Shown here: piece after piece, positions 56,236 to 64,000 of the stretch
Layout of the letters: each line of letters begins with the position of its first letter
Numbering within the stretch: position 1 is the first letter of the stretch
NCBI RefSeq assembly: GCF_002795265.1
Contig: NZ_CP024870.1
Span: 310,001-374,000, forward strand
From: Spiroplasma clarkii
GTDB taxonomy: Bacteria > Bacillota_I > Bacilli_A > Mycoplasmatales > Mycoplasmataceae
Direction of reading: 5' to 3'
Length of the DNA: 64,000 nt
The notes under the pieces: model-generated
What the model saw: only the letters and a program-made list of their open reading frames with translations
Told to the model about the DNA's origin: nothing
Database searches by the model: none
Position numbers and translations under genes: made by a program

Positions 56236-56844
56236 TTATAACATAATTCAAGATTCTTCTTCATAATTTGGGTCTGCTTTATTAATACGATCATAGTAAA
56301 GTTGACCTTGATTGTGCTCTAATTCATGCTGAAAAACAATGGCTTGATAGCCTCGCACTGTTAGTTCCACATATTCTTGAGTTAATCACTCAAACCCAGA
56401 TATTTTGACTTTGTAACTGCGGGGAACATTTCCAGGATGATCTTTGTCAACACTTAAACATCCTTCTCCACCTTTTAAGAAAGCAATTTGATCACTGCTA
56501 GCAGTGATTTTTGCATTAATTAGAGCAAATTCTTCAATATCATCAGTTTCTTCATCTCACTCAAAACGAGCAAAAAACATGTTTGTGTTGCTGCCAATTT
56601 GAGGAGCTGCTAAACCAACTGCTGGTCGTAAATGGTCAGCACTGTCTTTCTTGTTTAAGATTGGGTCTTGTGAATAGCGAACAAAATCTATTAATTTCTT
56701 AATCACAAGTTCATGTTCAGAACTTAATGGTAAAGAAACATCAACACTTGTCCCTCTAATTACTTCACGATTTGTGTCTTTACATAATCACTTATTCGAA
56801 GGAATCTCTTTTTGTAATAAATCAGTTTTTAAATTCATCTTCAT
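56236..56844 (-). CDS. def: Peptide deformylase
   Basis: 202 residues, read only with UGA=Trp. Removes the formyl group from new proteins. All three motifs are present: AVGLAAPQIG (G-x-G-L-AAPQ), GGEGCLSV (EGCLS, metal Cys) and FQHELEHNQG (HExxH, metal His and catalytic Glu). Start at 56844 (MKMNLK), RBS GAGGTAATTTTT; ATG at 56838 also possible. Divergent from rsmD. Confidence 0.94.
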
Positions 56845-56920
56845 AAAAATTACCTCACATTTGATTATAACTCAAAAATTAAGCAATTTTGAGTTATATT
56901 ATGTATAAGAGGTGAAAAAT

Positions 56921-57484
56921 ATGCAAGTCATTAGTGGTAAATATCGAGGTAAAAAGCTACAAGCTTTAGTTGGTAGCAATACTCGTCCAACAACTCAAAG
57001 GGTAAAAGAAGATATTTTTAACATTTTAAATAATTACTTTCTCTATGAAGGTAAAATCAGTTTAGACTTATTTGGTGGTAGTGGAGCGCTTAGTCTTGAA
57101 GGATTATCAAGGGGAATAAAATTAGCTTATGTGAATGATCACCACAAATTGGCAATTAAAGTGATTGAACAAAACTTTAACAATGTTGACAGTAGTACTT
57201 ATCACATATATAATTGAGATTATTTTCAATTGTTAAAGTACTTAACAGTTCAAAATATTACAGTGGATTTAATTTATTTAGATCCACCATTTGCTCAGTT
57301 ACAATATTATTATGATTTTTTTAACTACTTGCAAACAAACAAACTTTTAAATGATTATGGTATAGTAATAACAGAATCTGAAAAACCTTTAGAACTTGAA
57401 AAGATTTCAGAATTAGTGTTATTAAAGCATAAAGCATATAAAACCAAACATTTATATTTGTTTAGAAGAGAAGATAAGGAGTAA
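56921..57484 (+). CDS. rsmD: 16S rRNA (guanine966-N2)-methyltransferase
   Basis: 187 residues. SAM-binding LDLFGGSGALSLEGLSRG (~residue 49-66) and the N-methylase motif YLDPPFAQ (near residue 113) are the RsmD signatures; RPTTQRVKEDIFNIL opens the domain. ATG at 56921 after AAGAGGTG; a GTG at 56912 is not needed. UGA-Trp at 57215-57217. gmk starts 4 bases later. Confidence 0.93.
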
Positions 57485-57488
57485 AAGT

Positions 57489-58370
57489 ATGAAAAAAGGT
57501 AAGATTGTTATTCTTTCTGGTCCATCAGGAGTAGGTAAAGGAACAGTTAATAAAGCATTAGCAATGGATAAAAGTTTAAAACTAGTCCAATCAATTTCTA
57601 TGACAACTCGTGCACCCAGACCAGGAGAAGTTGATGGAGTTAATTACTTTTTTGTGAGTCGAGAAAAATTCTTAAAAGCAATTGAAAATGATGAATTAAT
57701 TGAGTATGCCGAATTTATTGGGAACTTTTATGGAACACCAAGAAAACCAGTTTATGACCAAATAAATAGTGGTAAAAATGTTGTTTTAGAAATTGAAGTA
57801 ATTGGGGCAACTCAAGTCTTAAAAAAAGAAAAAGCTGAAAACCTAGTTTCAATTTTTTTAATGCCCCCAAATTTGAAAGTTTTAAAATCTAGATTAAGGG
57901 GTAGAGCCACTGAACCTGATGCTATTGTTAAACAAAGATTAGATAAAGCATTATTAGAAATACCATTAAAACACAAATACCAATATGTTATAGAGATAGA
58001 TAGTGTTGAAAATTGCACTGCTAAAGTTAAAGAAGTCTTAACCAAAGAAGATGCCATTGAAGATTTTAGTCCAGAACAAAGCTGATACTACAAGTTGCAT
58101 GATAATGTAGCAAGTGAAGTTGAAGAAAATTACTTGTTTTTTGTTGAAAATTGAAGAGAAAATGCCCAATTAGTTGGAGGAATTAATCGAGCCACTGACT
58201 TTGACTTTAAAAAACACTTAATAGATATTTTGACAAATAACATTTATCGAGATACATTGGCAAGAGGGATGTTGATGTCATTTGCAGATGTTGAGTTTGT
58301 TAAAAATAAAGTTGAAAGAGCAATGCTTGATATTGATTTTTTCAATGTTGAAGAAATTTATTTTGGTTAA
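57489..58370 (+). CDS. gmk: Guanylate kinase with C-terminal extension
   Basis: 293 residues. The first ~200 are a normal guanylate kinase (GMP + ATP to GDP): P-loop GPSGVGKGT (11-19), GMP-binding TRAPRPGEVDGVNYFF, EYAEFIGNFYGTP, LRGRATEP lid. A further ~95 residues follow a UGA-Trp (58083-58085) and are absent from typical Gmk (190-210 residues): ENYLFFVENWRENAQLVGGI and RDTLARGMLMSFADVEFVKN. The extension has mixed charge and helix character; no known domain recognised. Overlaps rsmB by one base (TAATG). Confidence 0.9.
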
Positions 58371-59623
58371 TGGAAACAAGGTTAACAGCACTAAAACTTT
58401 TGTGTGAGGTATTCTTACACCAAAAGTTTGCCAACAAACTATTAAACCAGCTTAAACAAAGTCAAAAATTTTCAGACCCTGATATTGCCTTTATTTTTAA
58501 ACTAGTTTATGGAACAATTCAGTATAAAATTTATTTAGAGTATGTGGTAAACAAAATTATTGATCCTCAAAAAACTGATAAAGAGGTTCAAATTTTATTG
58601 TGAATGAGTTTATACCAAATTAAGTTTTTAAATACACCAATCTATTCAGTTACTTTTGAAGGGGTTGAAGTTGTTAAAAAAATTAATAAGCAACTTGCTG
58701 GTTTTGTTAATGTTAAAATTAAGGCACTTGCTGATTCAAAACTTTGAGAAGTTAATATTAAAAACAAACAAAATACCTTAGCTCTTGAAAATGGCTTTCC
58801 ATTTTGACTCTACCAACATTTTAAGGCAGATTTTGGCCAAGAGATTGCTGAAAAATTAGTTCTTAGTGCAAACCAACCAACCTTAATTTCATTTCGCCTT
58901 AATCTAAACAAGATTAGTCAACAAGATTTCTTAGCAGAGTTTCAAGTTGCCCACAAAATTGAAGTTTCAAAAATTGCTAAGAATGCTTATTTGGCTGCTA
59001 GTTCTATTTTTACATCAAGAGCATTTGTGGATAAATTAATTTACATCCAAGATGAAACAAGTATTCTTGCTGTTGAACTATTAAATCCACAACCTAACAC
59101 AAAGGTTCTTGATTTATGCTGTGCCCCTGGAGGGAAATTATCTTATTTAGCTCAATTGGTTGGACCAAAAACAATTGTTACAGGGAATGAAATTGATGTA
59201 AAAAAGCAAAACTTGATTGAACAAAACTTGAATGCTTGTCAAATAACTAATGTAAAACTCTCATTTTTAGATGGACGTCAAGTAAAGGGAAATTTTGACT
59301 ATATAATGTTAGATGCACCATGCTCAGGGTGAGGGGTATTTAAGAGAAAACCAGAAATTAAGTTAAAAAAATTTACACATGAAGCAATGCAAAGTTTGTA
59401 CCAGACTCAGGCTGAACTTTTAAGTCATGCTTTTGGTTTATTAAATGATAATGGAAAATTATTATATGCAACTTGTACTATTAATAAAGCTGAAAATCAA
59501 AACTTGATTACAAGTTTTCTTAAAAAAGAACCAACAGCAAGCCTACTTAGTGAAGAACAATATTTTGGATTTGAAAGTAATAACAATGGTTTTTATCTGG
59601 CTCTAATTTCTAAAAAATTGTAA
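58370..59623 (+). CDS. rsmB: 16S rRNA (cytosine967-C5)-methyltransferase
   Basis: 417 residues. N-terminal NusB-like RNA-binding domain (~1-130), C-terminal SAM domain: LDLCCAPGGKLSYLAQL, LDAPCSGWG (catalytic Cys in PCSG), ATCTINKAENQ (second Cys). Some substitutions (ALENGFPFW). UGA-Trp at 58601-58603, 58745-58747, 58805-58807 and 59330-59332. Start overlaps the gmk stop. Confidence 0.94.
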
Positions 59624-59646
59624 GAATTTTTTGTTATCAAGATAAT

Positions 59647-59680
59647 AAAAATGCTAGTTAACTTAACTAGCATTTTTTAT
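59647..59680. terminator. Terminator, likely shared
   Basis: AAAAATGCTAGTTAA / TTAACTAGCATTTTT with a 1-base loop; A- and T-rich flanks both sides. Ends rsmB and may also end the lipoprotein array from the other strand. Confidence 0.85.
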
Positions 59681-59769
59681 ATGACTATTTTTATTGTTTT
59701 AAATTTCTATAATAGTGATTAATTTACAAAGTTTGTCCAAGCAAATTCATAATAATTGGCTAATTTAGC

Positions 59770-60318
59770 TTATTTATTTGAAAATATAAAACTAGCCTTT
59801 GGGTTGTTTAGATTAAAATACAGAAGTTTATCGTTCAGTTTGTATTCTTTATTGTGAAAAACAGTATCAAAAGTTTCCCTTATTTCATGTGGACCTTTCT
59901 CTACTAGCAATGAAAAGGAGTTATTGTTTGGAATATTTTGTATATTTTTATCAAATCATTGTTTAAATGTTAAACCCTTATCTGCAGATGTTTGATTTAA
60001 AGAATCATTATTTTTTAATGCTTCTTTAAGAATTGGACTTAAAGAATTTGATATAAATTTAACTATTTCTTCATGTATGTTTTCTCTGGTAAAAGTTATG
60101 TTTAGTGTAGCTAAGTTAATTAATCATGTTTGACTAGAGTTAGTTTCACTTCAAACCATTTCTGGAGCAATAAACATATCTTTATTTTCAATTACAGCTT
60201 TTCCAGCACTTGCTGGTTTGGCATCATCTTTTTCACTTGGTTTATCACAAGCAACTACTGAGGCTGCTGTTGAAGACATCAGTGTCCCTGCAGCAATAAT
60301 ACTTAATAATTTTTTCAT
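59770..60318 (-). CDS. Array lipoprotein 1
   Basis: 182 residues, prolipoprotein: MKKLLSIIAAGTLMSSTAAS then VVAC (Cys24 lipidated). Charged linker (DKPSEKDDAKPASAGK), then a domain shared with the next five genes (ENKDMFIAPEMVWSE, ITFTRENIHEEIVKFISNSL, LTFKQWFDKNI). Ends differ from copies 2-5 (FNLNNPKASFIFSNK). UGA-Trp at three sites. Palindrome 60349-60367 upstream. Function unknown; surface-exposed. Last gene of the array (leftmost) and the most divergent. Confidence 0.85.
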
Positions 60319-60348
60319 TTTTATATTCCTCCTAATTTCTATTAAATA

Positions 60349-60367
60349 TCATTAATTATATTAATGA
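60349..60367 (-). promoter_or_regulatory. Palindromic promoter, lipoprotein 1
   Basis: TCATTAATATAATTAATGA on the minus strand: 8-base arms around ATA, with TATAAT inside. 31 bases before the start codon. Confidence 0.6.
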
Positions 60368-60407
60368 AATAATTTAGCTTGATATTTATCTTATAGTTGA
60401 AAATACT

Positions 60408-60965
60408 CTATCTGTTTCAAATTATAAAATGAAAGAAAGGGTCATTCAGATTAACTTTCATAAGTTGGTTATCTAAATTATAATCTGCAATATAGAATTT
60501 TGATTCAAAGTAGGATTCTCAACTTTTCCCCTTTTCTCCAAGCAAAGCATTAATAGCATATTCATTTAAAAAATCTGCTGAGCACTTTTCAATCCAATCT
60601 TTTAGTGAAATCCCTTTGTCACTATTTGATCTATTTAAAAAATCATCATTTTTCATTGCTTTTTTTAAAATGGGATTTAAGGAATTTAATAGATACTTAC
60701 CAATCTCTTCATTAATATTCTCTTTTGTTATTTCTACACCTAGTGAGCTCAGATCAAATTCTCATTCTGCAGAGTCAAGACCACCAGCAGATTCTATTCA
60801 AACCATTTCTGGTGCTGCAAACATGTCTTTACTTTCAATCACAATTTTTTCAGCACTTGTTGGTTTGGCATCATCTTTTTCACTTGGTTTATCACAAGCA
60901 ACTACTGAGGCTGCAGTTGATGACATCAGTGCCCCTGCGCCAATAATACTTAATAATTTTTTCAT
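60408..60965 (-). CDS. Array lipoprotein 2
   Basis: 185 residues. Signal MKKLLSIIGAGALMSSTAAS + VVAC (Cys24). Domain: VIESKDMFAAPEMVWIESAG, EWEFDLSSLGVEITKENINE, LKDWIEKCSADFLNEYAINA, ending DLNDP-type NDPFFHFIIWNR. Closest to copy 4 over coding and flanking DNA (shared segment around the stop, 60396-60450). Contains an extra Cys after the lipid Cys (KCSAD), unlike the others. RBS AGGAGAAATATAAAA. Confidence 0.85.
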
Positions 60966-60995
60966 TTTTATATTTCTCCTAATTTCTATTAAATA

Positions 60996-61014
60996 TCATT
61001 AATTATATTAATGA
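60996..61014 (-). promoter_or_regulatory. Palindromic promoter, lipoprotein 2
   Basis: Same 19-base palindrome as before lipoprotein 1, perfect, 31 bases before the start. Confidence 0.6.
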
Positions 61015-61065
61015 AATAATTTAGCTTGATATTTATTGTTGGAGTTTTTAATAATCAAAACAATA

Positions 61066-61623
61066 TTATCTATTTCAAATTTCAAAATAAAATATAGGGT
61101 TGTTCAAATGAACTGTTATGAGTTGATCACCTAAACTATAATCTTTAACATAGAATTTTGACATGAAATATACTTTTGAGCTATCCCCAGGATTTTTAAA
61201 AAAAATGTCAATTCAGTAGTTAGTCACAAAACTTATTGTGTTCTTTACAACTCATTGTTTGAGAGTCATTTTATTATCAAAATCTTCTTGATTTAAAAAA
61301 TCCTCATTTTTCATTGCTTCTTGTAGAGTGGGATTTAAAGAATCTAAAAAATATTTAATTATTTCATATTTAATATTTTCTTTTGTTATTTCTACACCTA
61401 GTGAACTTATATTAAATTCCCATTTTGGTGAAATTAACCCACCTAGGGTTTCAGATCATGCCATCCCTGGTGATACAAACATATTGGTGCTATCAACTGT
61501 GGGTTTTTCATCACTTGCTGGTTGAGCATCATCTTTTTCACTTGGTTTGTCACAAGCAACTACTGAGGCTGCAGTCGAAGACATCAGTGTTCCTGCAGCA
61601 ATAATACTTAATAATTTTTTCAT
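61066..61623 (-). CDS. Array lipoprotein 3
   Basis: 185 residues. Signal MKKLLSIIAAGTLMSSTAAS + VVAC. Domain the most diverged of copies 2-5: STNMFVSPGMAWSETLGGL, EFNISSLGVEITKENIKYEI, LKQWVVKNTISFVTNYWIDI, ending NPIFYFEIWNR. Flanking DNA pairs it with copy 5 (ATTTATTGTTGGAGTT region at the 3' side). UGA-Trp at several sites. Confidence 0.85.
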
Positions 61624-61653
61624 TTTTATATTTCTCCTAATTTGGTTTAAATT

Positions 61654-61672
61654 TCATTGATTATATTAATGA
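61654..61672 (-). promoter_or_regulatory. Palindromic promoter, lipoprotein 3
   Basis: The 19-base palindrome with one mismatch (plus-strand tcattgat instead of tcattaat); TATAAT still intact on the minus strand. Confidence 0.55.
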
Positions 61673-61712
61673 AATAACTTAGTTTAATATTTATCTTATA
61701 GTTGAAAATACT

Positions 61713-62270
61713 CTATCTGTTTCAAATTATAAAATGAAAGAAAGGGTCATTCAAATCAACTCTTATATGTTGGCTATCTAAAATATAATCCTTAACATAG
61801 AATTCTGAGTCAAAGTATGAACTTCAACTTTTTCCTTTTTCTCCAAGCAAAGCATTGATAGAATAATCATTTAAAAGAACTGCTGAGTATTTTTCAATCC
61901 AATCTTTTAGTGAAACTCCTTTATCACCACCTATTTGATTTAAAAAGTCGTCATTATTCATTGCTTTTTTCAAAAGGGGATTTAAGGAATTTAATAAATA
62001 CTTACCAATCTCTACATTAATATTTTCTTTTGTTATTTCTACATTTAGTGAGCTCAGATCAAATTCTCATTCTGCTGAGTCAGTACCACCTGTAGATTCT
62101 ATTCAAACCATTTCTGGAACTGCAAACATGTCTTTACTTTCAATCACAATCTTTTCAGCACTTGTTGGTTTAGCATCATCTTTTTCACTTGGTTTGTCAC
62201 AAGCAACCACTGAGGCTGCAGTTGATGACATCAGTGTCCCTGCACCAATAATACTTAATAATTTTTTCAT
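61713..62270 (-). CDS. Array lipoprotein 4
   Basis: 185 residues. Signal MKKLLSIIGAGTLMSSTAAS + VVAC. Very like copy 2 (VIESKDMFAVPEMVWIESTG, SSLNVEITKENINVEIGKYL, LKDWIEKYSAVLLNDYSINA, NDPFFHFIIWNR), and the DNA after the stop is nearly identical to that after copy 2. So copies 2 and 4 are recent duplicates. Confidence 0.85.
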
Positions 62271-62300
62271 TTTTATATTTCTCCTAATTTAGTTTAAATA

Positions 62301-62319
62301 TCATTAATTATATTAATGA
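62301..62319 (-). promoter_or_regulatory. Palindromic promoter, lipoprotein 4
   Basis: Perfect copy of the 19-base palindrome around TATAAT, 31 bases before the start. Confidence 0.6.
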
Positions 62320-62370
62320 AATAACTTAGCTTGATAATTATTGTTGGAATTCTTAATAATCCAAACAACA

Positions 62371-62928
62371 CTATCTATTCCAAATTATGAAGTGAAATAC
62401 AGGATCATTCAAATTAACCTTTATAAGTTGGTTATCCAAATTATATTCTTTAATGTAGAATTTTGAGTCGAAACCACGGTCCATATTAGTACCTGGATTT
62501 TCAAGTAAGGTATTAATTGCACTTTTAGTTAAAAGTGTTTTTGCTTCTTTTTCAATCCAATCTTTTAGTGAAATCCCTTTATTTTCCTTTGATTGGTTTA
62601 AAAAGTCAGATTTCTCCATTCCATTTTTTAAAATGGGGTTTAAAGAATTTAATAGATACTTACCAATCTCTTCATTAATATTCTCTTTTGTTATTTCTAC
62701 ACCTAGTGAACTCAGATCAAATTCTCATTCATCTAGGTTAAAGCCTCCAGGAGATTCTATTCAAACCATTTCTGGAGTTGCAAACATATCTTTATTTTCA
62801 ATCGCAATTTTTTCAGCACTTGTTGGTTTGGCATCATCTTTTTCACTTGGTTTGTCACAAGCAACTACTGAGGCTGCAGTTGATGACATCAGTGTCCCTG
62901 CAGCAATAATACTTAATAATTTTTTCAT
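62371..62928 (-). CDS. Array lipoprotein 5
   Basis: 185 residues. Signal MKKLLSIIAAGTLMSSTAAS + VVAC. Domain: IENKDMFATPEMVWIESPGG, FNLDEWEFDLSSLGVEITKE, LKDWIEKEAKTLLTKSAINT, then NDPVFHFIIWNR with Trp written TGG. Flanking DNA pairs it with copy 3. RBS AGGAGAAATATAAAA. Confidence 0.85.
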
Positions 62929-62958
62929 TTTTATATTTCTCCTAATTTCTTTTAAATT

Positions 62959-62977
62959 TCATTAATTATATTAATGA
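62959..62977 (-). promoter_or_regulatory. Palindromic promoter, lipoprotein 5
   Basis: Perfect copy of the 19-base palindrome around TATAAT. Confidence 0.6.
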
Positions 62978-62990
62978 AATAACTAATAAT

Positions 62991-63539
62991 CTATTTGTTT
63001 CAAATTATGAAATCAAAAATAGGCATATTTAGTTTTGTTTATATAAGCTGGTTGTCTAAATCATAATCTTTAATATAGAATCCTGAGTCAAAAGATGCAT
63101 TTACATTTTGAGCATCATCATTAAGTAATCAAATTACTTTTCCTTCATGCAAAAGGTTCTTTGAATATTTATCAAATCACTCTTTAAGTGATAGTCCTTT
63201 ATCAAAAAATCCTTCATTTAAAAAATCATCTTTTTTTAATGCATCTTTGAGAGCTGGACTTAAAGAATTTAATAAAAATTTATTTATCTCAGCATTAATA
63301 TTTTCTTTTGTTATTTCTACACCTATTGAACTCAGATCAAATTCTCATTCATCTAGGTTAAAGTCTCCAGGAGATTCTATTCAAACCATTTCTGGAGTTG
63401 CAAACATATCTTTATTTTCAATTGTGAGTCCTACACTGATTGTTGGTTTAGTTCCATCTGAGTCATTACAAGCAACTACTGAGGCTGCAGTTGAAGACAT
63501 CAGTGTTTCTGCAGCCATAATGCTTAATAACTTTTTTAT
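62991..63539 (-). pseudogene. Array lipoprotein 6, start lost and prematurely stopped
   Basis: Homologous to the other five over the whole length. The codon at the usual start position (63537-63539) is ATA instead of ATG, with the normal RBS in place (GGAGAAATATAAAA); the first ATG in frame is seven codons later without RBS. A TAA at 63039-63041 cuts it 16 codons early (after DYDLDNQLI; the others go on to FHFIIWNR). It also lacks the palindromic promoter: instead it follows the upstream gene by 2 bases. Its linker has VVACNDSDGTKP instead of VVACDKPSEKDD. Probably dead, though AUA starts are not impossible. Confidence 0.75.
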
Positions 63540-63541
63540 TT

Positions 63542-64000
63542 TTATATTTCTCCTAATTCATTTAGATATTTATTTTCAACTTCATCAATGGTGTTAATGA
63601 CATAATTCATATCATTCACTACATTTTGACTTTGAATTGATGTAAGTAATTTACCTGCTTTTTCTTTTCTAACTTTAATTAGCTGTTCTAAATTATTTGG
63701 AATAGACCTATTTTGATAGAAAAGTTCATAATTATAAATTGATGTGAATTCATCATTAATAATATGACTTACAGGTGATAGTTCACCAAAGATTTTATGC
63801 ATAAGAATAATTAATTTTCGTTTAGAATTAATTAGAGTCTCATTTTCTTTATTTAATTCATTGATTTTCTTATAGTTTTCCTTAATTTTTTTTCAGTTTC
63901 CATTTATTCCCACAGATAGTTCTGAAATAAGTGCAAGATCTTTTTTCTCTAAATCTTCAAATGCCTCCTTGTTTGTGCTTAGCTTGTCTAAATTTGGTTC
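63542..64000 (-). CDS. Partial coiled-coil protein, runs off the window
   Basis: At least 152 residues visible; the start lies beyond position 64000. Reads EPNLDKLSTNKEAFEDLEKK to the end NELGEI, hydrophilic and coiled-coil (LNKENETLINSKRKL); one UGA-Trp (NWKKIKENY). No known domain seen. Its stop is 2 bases before the lost start of lipoprotein 6, and its last codons contain the lipoprotein RBS. Confidence 0.6.

Noticed and set aside
59770-63539. CRISPR array suggested by regular spacing of repeats
   Set aside because: Repeat units are ~650-base coding genes, not 25-40 base repeats with unique spacers; no cas genes in the window.
60616-63597. Plus-strand ORFs (60616, 61328, 62633, 63247) with repeated similar sequence
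   Set aside because: They are antisense shadows of the tandem lipoprotein genes, which have signal peptides, RBS and promoters on the minus strand.

Overview
The window reads as a chromosome segment of an AT-rich mollicute. UGA is used as tryptophan in most genes: read with UGA as stop they break up, read with UGA as Trp they become full-length. The lipoprotein signal peptides (MKKLLSIIAAGTLMSS...VVAC) and the fused ABC proteins look like Entomoplasmatales (Entomoplasma / Mesoplasma / Williamsoniiplasma / Spiroplasma). All CDS coordinates assume UGA=Trp.

0-33 kb is mostly core. It holds ytpR, pncB, two coiled-coil unknowns, ytxG/ytxH-like genes, tyrS, a fused ABC transporter (minus), pgsA, two tandem SDR genes and the nrdF-nrdI-nrdE operon. 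Next come two EzrA-like paralogues flanking minus-strand rpsD, then thiI, a J-domain membrane protein, dnaE, polA, mutM, dnaB and dnaI. As I recall the Bacillus subtilis map, the order ytpR - ytxGH - tyrS - rpsD - ezrA - thiI - dnaE - polA - mutM - dnaB - dnaI is ancestral Firmicutes order. NrdF has the V/P/K substitutions of the metal-free (class Ie) radical subunit. About 1.1 kb after nrdE (15.44-16.53 kb) holds no intact gene and looks decayed.

33-43 kb holds gapA, a Panacea (DUF4065) gene whose start lies in a perfect hairpin, pgk, an IS1202/ISNCY-type insertion sequence with 29-30 bp direct repeats, and a candidate structured RNA. These are followed by a multidrug-type ABC exporter, a 43-residue eight-cysteine metallothionein-like peptide, a 535-residue unknown, tRNA-Arg(UCU) and a second fused ABC protein.

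44-54 kb holds an intact M60-type metallopeptidase lipoprotein beside a decayed duplicate with a homopolymer frameshift in its signal peptide, then unknown membrane and secreted proteins and an amino-acid permease. 54-59.6 kb is housekeeping again: RNase J, peptide deformylase, rsmD, gmk with a long C-terminal extension, and rsmB.

59.7-64 kb (minus) is a tandem array of six paralogous lipoprotein genes. Start-to-start spacing alternates 647/658 bp, pointing to duplication of a two-gene unit. Five copies carry a palindrome centred on a TATAAT box, and the copy at the promoter-distal (right) end has lost its start codon and gained a stop. A partial gene runs off the right edge.
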